Assembly (NCBI GenBank): GCA_018287875.1
Contig: JAGVVL010000002.1
Span: 5,270,001 to 5,334,000, forward strand
Source of the DNA: Nigrospora sphaerica
Taxonomy: Eukaryota > Ascomycota > Sordariomycetes > Amphisphaeriales > Apiosporaceae
DNA: 64,000 bases
Direction of reading: 5' to 3'
In this document: piece after piece, positions 36,219-48,700 of the stretch
How the letters are laid out: the number at the start of each line of letters is the position of its first letter
How positions within the stretch are numbered: position 1 is the stretch's first letter
Position numbers and translations under genes: made by a program
Notes under the pieces: generated by a model
Databases searched by the model: none
The model's input: only the letters and a program-made list of their open reading frames with translations
What the model was told of the DNA's origin: nothing

Positions 36219-38696
36219 TACGCATTTACCGGGGTGGGGGGTGAGAGGGAATGAGAAAGGGACAAGACCGGCGACGGGTGGCTCAGCAGCTGTGACTGGG
36301 CAAGACGTGCCGGAGCGGAGGCAGAGACGGACACACAAAGGAGGGAGGGGCTAGGAGCTTTCTTTTCACGCCACTGCAGCGAGGGACAAGGCTGTGATAG
36401 CCTGTCGAGAAGGATGCAGAGCGATGCAGGCGCTGGCGCCCTGGTCGTTGCGTTACTGCAGTCAGGGTTCCGGGATACAGCGTTGACTTCCAGGGTTGTT
36501 TGTTCCAACTCGATTTTCGGATGGCGTGTCAGGCCCCGGTTTTGTTGTTAGCACCGCGGGCCCTTTTAGGCCCCTACTCGCAGCCCGCGGCCGTTGGAGG
36601 GGGGTGGAAGACAGAGAGAGTGATAGAAAAAGAGAGAGGGAGCGAGGGAGCGCGCGAGAGCCCGCACCCGCGCGTCTGCCAGACCGGGTCGCCGAAGCCC
36701 AGGCCGGGGGAGCATGGGGGTGGTCTACCTGCCAGACATGCAGGGCTGATCCCTTCTCCGTCTCACTCCCTTCGCGTGCGGCGGCGGCGGCCAACGACGA
36801 CAACGGCCATCGCCACGACGGTTGGTGGAGGCGGGCATGGTCGTGGTACATCGTACATACCGGATGGTAGCGAGAGAGAGGCAGGCGGTCTCTCTGCGGC
36901 TCCCCGCTGGTGGTGGTCGTCGATCCCACCTTTCCTATTCCTAGGATGGGAGTGGGTGGACTGAGAAAAACACCAACCGCGTCTCGGCGGGCCGGATAAG
37001 TGAGCATTCAACTACGTACTGGGAAGCATTGCCTACCTCGATACACGTAGCCCAAGAAGCCGCGAGAGTGGGCCCAACGAGAAAGCGCGGTCGAATCGAG
37101 CCAAAGTGGAGGAGGGGCTGGTGCTTTAGGTCTGGCCTGCTAAACCTCTTATGGCCTGGGGAGACTTCACGAACGAATAGACGAGAACACATGCATCCAT
37201 CCATTCTCACATATGACATCCGTGTACTTGCCAGAAATACTTTTCTTTCCTACCTACCTCTGGTGCGTTGAGTACTTACCTGCTTCCGCTTCATACATGG
37301 ATAGATAGGATCGATATGTCTAGGTTATACGTATGTACGGAGTACCTGCCTCCTCACGCGCCTATGCAGGCAGGTAGGCACACGCACCCACAAGCAGACA
37401 GAGGCAACGCGCCCCCCAATCGACAGAAAAATAAGACAACAAAGACAGACGGACGAACAGACACCCCCTTGGTCCTGCATGTTCACCGAAACAGAGGCTG
37501 AGAAGGTCCCTCGGTCGATACCCGAGGCCGGGGCTCACCGAGGCCTCGCTGTGCCCCTTCCCTACTGGCACGTATTTTTCTTTGACCCGCCATGGACGCT
37601 TGCCACTGCCACAACGGATACCTCATTCTTAGCTGGAAGGACGGCGATCCGACACGCGGAATAAGCGACTACCCTGGCATGTCCGACCGCTGGCCCACGT
37701 AACCACGGCCCGGCGGGTCCCCCTTCCCCCTCTCCCCAGGCTCCAGGGTGAAGAGGGAGGAGGGAGGAAGAGGGAGAGGGAGAAAGAGAGAGGGAGCGCG
37801 AGAGGTAGTCTACGCGTTTCGAAGGGGACCCCCAAACACTCACCAGAGAATCCCCCTGCGGCCGGCTTGACTCGCGTGGTACAGAAAACATAAGGGTTGT
37901 TTTCGTCCTCGGCCGAGTTGCCAGCCCGCATAACCATCTGGGCTGAGAGAAGACCTGGTCGAGGGGGAGGGAGAGGAAGAGAGGAGGGGGGGGGAAGCGG
38001 CTGAGGGGAGAGGGGCCGTTCTGCCCGGGTTGACGTGACGACCTACAGACCAGACGCAGTCCGGGCCACGATCGCGGGCCCCGCCTCGCTGTTTCCTTCT
38101 CCCTTTCCAGTATGGACTGGATGCCGTTTGTCCGAGTTGGGATAGCTCGCGACGCCGTTATAGATCAGTGGCACCGCGCAGTCTGCTGTAGTATCGATAC
38201 GCATCGAGTATAAGTGGGTTGGCGTGTATTGCTGCACCGTGGCGGGGGGTCAAAACTACCTAGACCCTAGGTACTGAGGTACAAATGCAGAGGAGTCTCT
38301 CTTTTCTCTCTCTCTCTCTGGCTCTCTTTCCGTCCCGCTCTCTGCCTCTTTCTCTCTCCCTCTTTCTATAATATAGCACCACGGCCCGGCGTAGGCCCAG
38401 CTGGCGAGGAGGCGAGGTACATAAAGTACCGACGATAGGAACGGTGATACCCTGGAAGTCTGCCAAGTCACGACAGCGGGTACATGACACTGGGTGCGTA
38501 CGCAGTCCAGACGAAAGGTACCGCCTCAACCAATACCACCCTACAGGCGGGGGGTTGGGGGGAGAGGCAGGGCATACGAATACAGCAGCGCCCTTTTCAC
38601 TTGGGGCCCTTCCAACGGGCGGAAGACTTTCCTGCCTGGGCCGATGCAGGCCGGCCGGCCCTACCTCAGTTGGCATGTCTACATACATAGGCGTAT

Positions 38697-38720
38697 GTAC
38701 CTACTTTAGGTAGGTACCTA
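38697..38720. repeat. Inverted repeat GTACCTAC/GTAGGTAC with TAGGTACCTA palindrome
   Basis: GTACCTAC (38697-38704), a 5-nt spacer TTTAG, then its exact reverse complement GTAGGTAC (38710-38717). Overlapping it is the perfect palindrome TAGGTACCTA (38711-38720). Confidence 0.85.
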
Positions 38721-40875
38721 AGCTATCTGTAATGCATGCTAAAGTACCTGCCTGCCTGGCTAACCTACTTCACTTTGGACCTTTTTTCCCCCTCTCGCCA
38801 ACGAACAAGGCCGGACGGACGTTACGCACAGGTGCCGTAGGAGCCGGGTCATAGGAGAGGCTCGGGTGGGGGGGTGGAAAGAAGAACAGGGATGGGGAGC
38901 CTTTCTGGCGGCCAGAAGAGCACACTCCTCTTCGAGGGCTAACGCTTGTGGGACGGGCTGCATCGAGCGGCCGCTTCTGAAATAGGCCAGCCGATGTCAG
39001 GGCCCTGGCCTCGGGCTGGAGCGCCGTGGAAAGACGAGGATGAACATGATCGTAAATATGATACAACCATGAGAGGACGAGGGGGGAGAAGGGGGAGGGG
39101 GATTAGGTAGGTAAGTAGGTGACGCCCGTCTAGCTAACCTTCGGAGCCGACAAACTCTCAGGCTAGCATTTGACAGATCAAGCTATACCCCATACTGATG
39201 TGATGCGAATGTGCTTCCGCCCTCCCATCCCCAACCCCTAACGAGAGGTCTGTAACGGGCCCTCTCGGCTGCCTTGGTGTGTAACGCCCAGTCTCCCCCT
39301 TATGATTCTACCGCATGTCCGACTCGTGATTACGCATGGCAAATGAAGGTCATGCAGACAGATAGATACGTACTGCGGCCATGTGAGTTCAAGCATCAAT
39401 GGCACCCGATTGGGAGGGCGGGGGAGTCGAGTATAGCCTTTGTATAACGCAGCTCGACGGCGGGGTAGCCAGTGAGCATCATTATACGCAGCGAAGTCAT
39501 GATGATAACAACCCACCCGCCTCGAAGCAGGCTTCATCAGATGCGCATATGCACACCGGCACAAATAAGGGCTGTATACTATTACGCGCTGACCAACCGA
39601 CCCTAAGTCGGCTCAGCTTGGTAATGGATGCGCTGGCCGGGGCGGCCTTGGCTCGGCACTTGGAGGGCTAATTTGCGACCATGGTTTTGACTTTCTGTCC
39701 TCGTCCTCGCCGCTTGACTTTTTACGACGAGACGGGCGCTGATCTGCTGCAATGGGTAATCAAGGTCATGCACACATGGGCGCGCCAAGGAAAATCATGG
39801 GAAGAAACAGCAACCCCTTTCGGAGCATTATGCGTTCTTTTCCGCGAACCTCCCCCCTGCCTCTTTTCCAATCTCCAGGCCGGTCGCCCCCCCTCCCATC
39901 GACGTGGAGGGGCGTGAGCGAGGGGCAGGCCGTAACCGGGTTCAGTCGTCCTAGAGCGGCGTGTCCAATTGCGACTCTGTAATGACCCCTCGTCACCGAT
40001 TCCTGAATCAGCCATCCGTCTCCACTCTGGAGTAGCGTCACATCGAGGCAATGAGGCTCCGTCTCGGCCGCCAGCACAACACGTCGTCCCGTTATCGTCG
40101 GCGTCGGCCACCACCCTCCCCAGACCGACGCGCTTGGACGCTAATAAGGGAGCATTCCAAGAGAACCGAGCGCGGGTAACGGGGGGAGGGAGCGAGGGAG
40201 AGGAAGAGCACAAGCCATGGGCCCTTCAGCCCGATGCCTCGGGAGGAGTCCCGTGGGTGGTCATGGCTAACCCATCGCCGTCGCCGCCGTCGCCGCCGTG
40301 GTGGCCGCCTGTTCACACAGGCCCGGCTTGGGACTATCTCTGACGTTGAGAGCAGGGTCGGACGAAACGCAGAATCGGGTAACCCTCTCGTGGTACGTGT
40401 CGTTTTTTCACGTGTTCGGACGAAGCTTGTGATGATCTCCTCTGAGGGTGCAGCGCAGGGACGCCCTGCGCGCTGGGATCCAGGCCAGGGGCCAGGGGGC
40501 CCCGTGTTTATAGTAAGCCATATGGGGTGAGGATGATGCTGGGGCCTCGAGGGTTCAGAACGATGGCGCGCCCGCAGGCACCATCCCTGGGGAGGAGACG
40601 CGCAGCGCAGCGCCGGTTACGACGACACGCTGACGGGCACCGGCCAAGCCTTCCATGACGATTTCGGCTCAGCCTGAATTGCCCCGGGCGGTGTTCCTCT
40701 TCGTGCCAACACCGTTCCCGGGCACGATTACCGTACGTAGTAGGGGTGGCTTCGACCGGCCATGCGGTATCGAGAGTGCGTACGTGTGCTGGCGCGCGTG
40801 CGCGCGAAGGCGTGCGCGTGTGTGGGGGACGCGGCTGGACGACAGCGTCAACTTACCCCTCCGTACAGCGTGCCC

Positions 40876-40885
40876 TAGGTACCTA
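40876..40885. repeat. 10-bp palindrome TAGGTACCTA
   Basis: Same decamer as at 38711-38720. Further TAGGTA and TACCTA half-sites follow within about 100 nt (40954-40972). Confidence 0.85.
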
Positions 40886-41160
40886 ACTACCTGCTGGCCA
40901 CTAAGTACAATCGCGGCCGCATTCGCTGAAGGGAAAACCATGTCCCGTAGCAGATAGGTATCTAAGTACCTACTCGTGCCGATATGCGTACATATCTCAC
41001 AAACGTCAGTCAAGGTTCTCGACTTCCCCAAACCTTATACGGGTGTAGGCCAATGGAGCCAGACCCGGCTGTTTGGCTGCGAGGTCGGGGCGAACACGGA
41101 AAAGGGGGGGGAGGGGCAAGGGTGTAACGGAAGAGAGAGCGCTGAGATCTAATTCGGGGG

Positions 41161-41198
41161 TGTGCGTGCGTGCGTGTGTGTGTGTGTGTGTGTGTGTG
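41161..41198. repeat. (GT)n microsatellite
   Basis: TGTGCGTGCGTGCG followed by an uninterrupted GT run of about 12 units. Confidence 0.9.
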
Positions 41199-44100
41199 CT
41201 AGAGGTACTTGCCTAGGTTGTATTGTCTAGAATGGGGGGGGTCCCTGTTGCCGTCAACAGCCACACACAGTCCAAGCTGCTTCGTACCCTGGAAATATAG
41301 CGACGGCAGCTATGTGTAGGTCCAACGCGCACATTGCCCTTACACAGAGGCGGCAGGCGGTGTTACGAGCAGAGTGTGTAACCTTGGCATGAATGGGAAT
41401 GGATGGCTGCATGGGCATCGCGTGGCTACTGATTAACGACCTGTGTGCTCGTATGTGGGCAAGCACGGGCTCCACATATGCGCTGCCCGCGCAGCCTGTT
41501 GCTGTCGTGGCCTTCCTGAGTGGCCGGCCGGACATAATACGAAGGCGGCTTCCAAGACTACTCTGGCGAGCTGAGGAAAGGAGGAACACCTAGTCGTACA
41601 CTGGCATATCCCACACCAGCGATGCAATGGATGATGTGGTTCGTATACACTCCGTAGCTGCTGAGACCCGTGTCTCTGGTCTGACCCCCCCAGTCGATAG
41701 CCAGGCTCTCGGGATTCCTGAAGGAGAAAGAGAGAGGGCCACGTTGTCCAATGAGCGACGGCGCTCGACCAGGAGTTGGGACAACTACAACTAGCAGCAA
41801 CCTCAGCATCGTCAGCCGCAACAGCAGTGGTACGTATCTCTCTCATGGGAGCTCTGCACAGGGCCCGCGTAGCATGTAACCGTAACTCTGTACACTTATC
41901 CAATATCATTCAGGCCATTCCCCCGTCCAGATAGCCCGTGCCTACTAGGGACTGTGTAGAGCACTGGACCCCAGCTTGAGCAGGTTCTTCGTCCACCACG
42001 ACCGCATTGGTACGCGTGCATACCGGGTACCTCCGGAAGTGGGTAAGGTAATCGGTGTGCTACGGCATCGGCCCCTACGTTCTTCTTTTGCCGTATAGAT
42101 CGTAGTATTGTTAAACCTATCTGTACGTAGTACGTTTCGCATGTACCTATCGATCGGGGCGCGCCTTCTCATAGGCTCGGGTCCGTTTGCCTAGGGGGGG
42201 TTTCAGGAAACCGCACCGTTTATGACCCACTTAAAATCCACAGTTCGTCCCAAGTATCCACCATCTCCATCGTGCTTGGCGGGGCCATGCTTCTTTTCTT
42301 CCACTAGTCACTAGCCGACGCCCGGGGCCCCGGCAAGAAATATTCTACGTGAAACTTCCATCGGCTGGGTTTACGTACCACCGCTTTGGGCAGTCCAAGA
42401 CCAGTCCTGTCAGCCGCATCAACAACCTCTAACCCCTACGTCGTGTTGGTGCGTGCCCATGATCTGTCCATCTTCCACTTGTTAATGTCCGCAGGCAGGA
42501 CTGCGGAGGAAGGTACCATGTTGAATTCTACGCATCCCTGTGCGACGGGAAACGGACCCCCCGCGTCTGCCGTCACGTGTCGGCCGCGAAAATTCTAACC
42601 GCTTCCCGTTAGCAGCGCATGACGTCTTCCCATCGGGCGTTACTGATGCCATCCGCTGAGGAGCCGCCGAGCTGAGATGGGCTGAGCTGAGCTAAGCTAC
42701 CCGGAAACTAAACTGGCTGGCCAGCATCTCAAGCTTCCGTGGCCTATCATTGCTTCGTACCGATTCGCGCCGTTACCGTATGGCCCTGGTGCAAAAGGGC
42801 GTAGACGCACTCGCCGTCTCCCTCCCCTCGCTCTCTATCGCTCACCCTGTTCCGGTCCACAGCGCCGAAGGGATGGTGGGTCAGGGAAGACAACGGACAT
42901 CCGGTTGCTGACGCGGGTTCCAGGACAGACGGCCGAGGATTGCATACGAGACGCGACTTGGCTGTGAGGCGGGTGACGGCAGGACGGCCTGCCTCTTCCG
43001 TCCGTCTCCCTACGCACAATGGATGGCCCACCGTGTGTATCGAAAAGAGCATGCGTATCGAAAAGCCCGCGGCGTGCCCGTAACGTCATACGCCTGCCAG
43101 CCTGGCGCTTTGCGCGACTGGCTCTTGGTTCGCCCTGCCACTTCAACCCACCCCCACGACCCAAGAACGGGCCTTCTAGACCCAAAACGCATTCCAGCGC
43201 GCCTGGACATCTCAGCTCTCTTAGTCATGCCATTGGCTTTAGTGTCCCTTCCAATCTTGGCGGGGCTGGGTACGTACGGTAAACAAACAATCTGTCCTGC
43301 TGTTTGTACAAATACTGGAGGGACCCCCGGCTACATGGTCACAGACGACGGGAAACACCCAGCCGGTCCAATGCGCCTATCCCCAGGGCGTACCTGAGAA
43401 GACGGCATGGCGAAAGCCGTAACGGTTGGTCGCTTCGCCTTGTCCGCATGACATGCCACCAACGGTGCCGGCAAAGTCAAGTCCGATTAGCGTCTATACA
43501 TGATACCTGCCCGACCTGCCTTCACGCCAGCCACGCACGACCTGCTAACCCTGCCAACCGGCCAGCTTGCAGGAGAGCGGCGGCGGACAGCCGGGGAACG
43601 GCAAGCCAGGTCTATTATGGACTGGCGGGGACCTCCGCTGTATGGCCGCATTCACGCATCTCATGCTTCGGGGCTCGGCGAGCATCGGTAAATCCCAACC
43701 GCCCTGTCTGCCCTTTCGCTCTCACCCTCTATCTCCCTGTCTGGTCACCCGTGTGACCGCAGAGGCTTGGCGATGTGCTCGGCATGGCCCCGTCCAAGCC
43801 ACAGTCGCACTTCCTGAACGCCCTCGGAACGCACATCTGCCTGCCCATCCTTGCCTGCCTCCCGGTTTCCCCAGCATGGAGGCACGCGTTAGGGGGCCGG
43901 TTCTCTCTCTCCGCCCTAGCTGCTGGCCCTCTTCCATCCTTCGCCTACTTATACGCCGTCTCTCCACTTGCCGGGCTCATTGCTTTTTTTGGAGCAGCAC
44001 CCTTCGGTTGCCGTACATGCCACCTGGAACCCGCCGGAAGGATGCTTGTGCTGATGGCAACCGGGTCTATTTGGGTGTGTGTGGCCGGTCTCTAGAAACA

Positions 44101-45060
44101 AGAACAACCGGTCAAGAATGCACGCCGTTATGCTTTCCAAGTCAACCACTATGTGGTTTCCGTCTGCAATGTTTTCCGCGAGTGGAACGTCGCAAACGGC
44201 TTTTCCCTTTTTTTCTTGTTCCCCCCCGCCCTTGCTTTACCCTTGCTCACTGCCACTTCGGAATGGTCAGCAGAGGAGTCCTCCCCGTTCGACGCGACAC
44301 AGGCCTCGATACTACCCTATTGAGAGCGCTCGCGTCCCCCCCTGCGGGTCTACACTCTCTTCCTCCTTTAAGTATCCTTTCTAACTTAGCGCTTCTGCTG
44401 GCCTGCCATTGGAGGGGAGGGGGTGTGCGGGGGACGGGAGGGGGGGTCCTTGTAGAGGTATCCATGTCGCAAGCCGAGACGTCGTGACGTGCGGACGACG
44501 TCGTAGCGTAGTCGCTGGTAACTAAGTCTCAGCCCCCGCGTCCAGCCCATAAACGCTTCGGGGTGGGCTTCATCCTGCGCTGCTGCTACTACTTTTGGGG
44601 GGGAGGTCTCTCCATTCTTGGCTCCGGCCCCAGTTGCCTAGGCCTGCCGGAAGTAGCCCCGGAGAACTCATAGCCGGGCCTCCATGTGCATCCTCCTCGC
44701 CCGTCTCTTGCTGGTGAATACGCGCGACGCCGTCGCTCTGGGGGCACCTCTCCGCCGTCAACCCATTGCCCAACATCGGTTAGGTCTCGACCATTTTGAG
44801 TTCCGACCTCACTACTCTCCTGCGCCGCCGTGGACGCTTCTCCGTCTCCCTTGTCCTTCCCCTCCTTTCCATCTCGTCCTGCGCCCCCGTCGTGTGTGGA
44901 TGGCGATGGCAGACCGACCTTTTCCTGTCGACCCCAAATACGGCGCCTCGTTCCAAAGCGCCCTCCCCCATGCGTAACCGACGGGCGTTCTAGCAACTGC
45001 TACGTCCGTGGCCCGAACCCGATACTGTTCTAGCTCGCATTTCTTTTCGGTGAAATCGGA

Positions 45061-45080
45061 GAGAGAGAGAGAGAGAGAGA
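45061..45080. repeat. (GA)10 microsatellite
   Basis: Ten uninterrupted GA units followed by GGGAGGGAGA. Confidence 0.9.
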
Positions 45081-45784
45081 GGGAGGGAGAACGGGGGGGG
45101 ACAGGGGGATGAATACAGGTGTGTATATTGTGTAACTATAGCTTAGCTATGGATGACCTCTATGGTAGTTGCCGGCCTCCACTGGTAGGTGTAATTCGCA
45201 TCAGGCGATCCTTTTTTTTCAGTATGAAGTTTTTTCACATTCATCTCTGTCGGACTAACTATGGCTGTCCACGGGTCGGGGCCCCATGTCTATAGCAAAA
45301 CCCCGGCTGGGCCGCAACGATTCCTCCCGCCCCTTTTCGTATCTCAAAATACGACGCACAGTGGGTATAGTCCATTTTGTTGCATGCCAGCACCTCGATA
45401 CACCCATGCCTCCTTCTTCCGGAAAGAGACCTCCACACCAGCCAATCGACGGAGAACCATAGTAGACGACGGAAGGAGAGGAAAAGAAGAAGAGGAGGAG
45501 GAAGATGGTGACGATGGGGAAGAAGAAAAGGGAACCGAAACGAGAAAATCGCCCGATGTGTAAAGAAGCACGCGGTTGGCTCCCATGCCCGATGAATGTC
45601 CCATGACATAAACCAAAAACTCCCCTAGCGTAGCCTGGCGGCCTGCTTCACTATAATAGAAACAGATCTCGATGCGTGCCGAGAGCACACTTACTTGTTT
45701 ACCCCGCCCCCTGTCTATTCGTCACCTCCCTGTACTGTGTTCCTTTACTGCGATCTCCGAACCCTCTTGCTCGGCCCGCGCCGC

Positions 45785-48700
45785 CTACTTGGATAATGGA
45801 TCCCGGCTCGAGTGGCTACTGGTCGTGCTGGAATAGCTGGCAGGGCGTCCGTTGTCCTGGGTTGGATACCCTTGGCCCGCTCCCTGGTCGGTGAGGGACG
45901 TGACGCTGGCTCGCGGGGCCTTCTTCAATACGTTCTTGGAGAGCTTCTCTCCTTTCTCTGGTTTGTCGCTGCCCGTTAGGTCACTGCTGTTGCGGTTCTT
46001 GGTCAGCTTCCGGGGCTGGCGCTTTCCATCTTTGGTGGCCGACGCCGATGGAGTTGTGGTCTCAATGTAGGTCCCTAGATCCGGCGTCGAGGAACGGTTG
46101 CCACTAGAAGTCCGACTTGGGATCGTCGGGGGTTGTTGTATCGAGACCGGCTGCGAAGAGGCGGGCAAATCGCGGATGGCGGTGCCCGACAAAATAGGGG
46201 GGCTCGACGCACCGGGAGCGCCCGGGCCTGCTGGCTTGGTGTTCTCGCCCGGCTGAGCCTCAGCCGAGAAGGATGACGACTTGGATGGCGGGCTCGGTGG
46301 TAAGACCTGGCCACTGATGTACGTGTCCAGCTTGCGCCTGAGCAGATCGGCCTTGACCGGTTTGGCCAGATAATCGTTCATGCCGGCGGCTAAGCACTTC
46401 TCGCGGTCGCCCTGAATTGCCGAGGCCGTCATGGCGATGACCAGGGCATTCCGAACCTCTTCGATGTCGTCTCGCCGCAGCAGCTTCGTGGCTTCGTAAC
46501 CGTCCAGAACCGGCATTTGAACATCCATCAGGACGACGTGGTAGGGCTGGCCCGCCTTAGCCTGCTGGCGCAAGCCCTCAACAGCCTTTAGGCCATTCTC
46601 GTAGGCATCGACCTTAGTGTAGCCCAGCTTCCGCACATACTGAATCGCGATCCTCTGGTTGATCAGGTTGTCCTCGGCGATGCAGACCCGAATGTGGTCC
46701 CGGGGTATCTGGCTGAGGTCGAGATAGGGGTTGTGTGGCGGCTCGTACGCGTTGGCCGACGTGGCATTCTGCTGCTGTTTGTCGATGATTTGTGGTATCG
46801 CTACCGTCTGGACATCGCCCACCGACACTTCGGGCTTGGCCTTGTCGAAGACTACTGTGAACCAGACAGTCGTCCCGACATTCTCCTCGCTCTCAAGCTG
46901 GATCCGGCCCTTCATCATGGTCTCAATGAGAGATTTGCAGATGCTCAGACCCAATCCACTACCGCCATACTTGCGCGCCGTGCTGGCGTCGGCCTGACTG
47001 AAGGGCTGGAATAGTTTGGCTAGCTGCGCCGGCGGTATGCCGATACCCGTATCCCGCACCCAAAACGTCAGTGTGGCGCTCTCGGCCGTGTCCGAGTCTA
47101 TACGCGCCCCAATCGTGACGGAGCCGTCCTCTGTGAATTTGAGACTGTTGCTAATGAGGTTGCCGAGCACCTGGTGCAGCCGAATGGGATCTCCGTAGAT
47201 CAACATTGGGGGCAGGTTGATATCCTGGACGATCTTGACGTTCTTGGTTGACGTTTTCTCCCTGTTGCTATAGGAAGCCGCCCGGACAACCTCCTTGACC
47301 ATCTCCTGCGGGTGGAAGGCCACAATGTACAGTTTCATCTTGTCTGCCTCTATCTTGGAGAAGTCAAGAATGTCGTTGATGACGGTAAGAAGGAGGTCCG
47401 CCGAGACGCGGATGGAATCCGCCATTTCCAGCTGCTCCCTGTTCAGGTTGCTGTCTCGCAACAGCTCCGAGTTGCCGATGACGCCATTCAGGGGCGTCCG
47501 CAGTTCGTGGGAGACGTTGGCCAGGAATATGGACTTGGCCTTGGCTGCCTCCTCGGCGATTTTGACGTTGCGAAGCGCCTTGGCCTCGGCGTTCTTGGCC
47601 TTTGTCTCGGCCTCCAAAGCTTGGGCCAAGGCCTGTTTCTGAACTTCCACCATGCCGACGTTCTCGGCCGACACCTTCTCGATGGCTTTCATCGAGAGAG
47701 CGTTCGAGTAGCTGATGCCGATTTGGTTGACTAGCAGCTGCAGGACCGTCACGTTCCTGTCCGTGAACGCGCCCGGCTCGCCCTCGAGATACAGCACGCC
47801 CAGAAGGGGCTTCGACCCGTGGCAGATGGGGATCGCAATGACCGCCTTGCTCAACGGATTCCGCTGGAGCCAGGTTTCGCCAACACTTCCGAAGCGCTCG
47901 TCCTTTATCAGGTCCGGGATGAAGACGGCCTCACGAAAACGAGTGCAGTAGAGCACCACGTTTTCGGCGACTAGCGAGGTGCCGATGAGAGGCCGCGGCG
48001 GCATGTGCGCGATGGCGCCTTTGTCGGGCTCCCCACTCGCTGCCACACACCATGCCTCGTCCTCCGTTTCCTCGTCTTGCACCACGATGGCGGCCTGCGT
48101 GGCCGAGCCGCCGCAGGTTTGTAATATAACGTCACACATCGTCTTGAGTAGAATGTCGACCTGGAGGACCGACGAGATGACCTGCGAGGACATCAAAATG
48201 GCGTGTAGATCGATCATGTCAAGCGTGGGGAGCCCAGCACCGGACTCGGGCTGAACCGATCCGCGCCAGGCGGCCATGCGCGTCTCCTTGGACTCCACGA
48301 TGTTGGCTTGACGCGAGCGCTGCACCTCGTCTTCGTCGGGGTACGCTACCGAGGCCGTGTCGCCCGCGAAGTCAGTCTGCACACCCGTCTCGACAGTCCG
48401 CAGAGTGTGGGTAGGACCGCGGAGAAGGAGCGCGTGGTCCTCCTCGATACGACGCGCAATGCCGATGGCGCCGAGTTGTTGCCAGAGGCTGACCGACTCC
48501 CTCAGGCCAGCCCGTGCCGACCTTCTGGCCGACTGCCGGATGAAGAAGCCCGCCATGAGGAGATTGCCTAACGCCTCCTCGAGGCCGAAGTTGTATTCCG
48601 AGGCGTGGTCCATGGCCGTCTCGTACAGGCTGATAGCAGGCCCGTGGTCTCCCGAGAGCTCCGCAATCAGAGCGCTCAAGAACTTGGACCAGGCAAAGTA

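Larger units (their letters stand above)
34592..45784. other. 11-kb gene-free, repeat-rich region
   Basis: No conserved protein domain or convincing spliced gene was found on either strand across 11.2 kb. It contains most of the window's microsatellites (hexanucleotide, GA, GT, trinucleotide), a G19 homopurine tract, and two TAGGTACCTA palindromes. Open frames (for example 43567-44487 plus, 45259-45609 minus) have no family resemblance. It lies upstream of the Pro/Gln-rich gene (-) and downstream of the histidine kinase (-). A long leader of the former, a non-coding RNA or an unrecognised orphan gene could be present. Confidence 0.55.

Noticed and set aside
43567..44487. 306-codon open frame on the plus strand
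   Set aside because: It begins at TTG, overlaps other long open frames (for example 43775-44095 and 43304-43756), has no recognisable motif or conserved block, and lies in GC-rich DNA where long chance frames are common.
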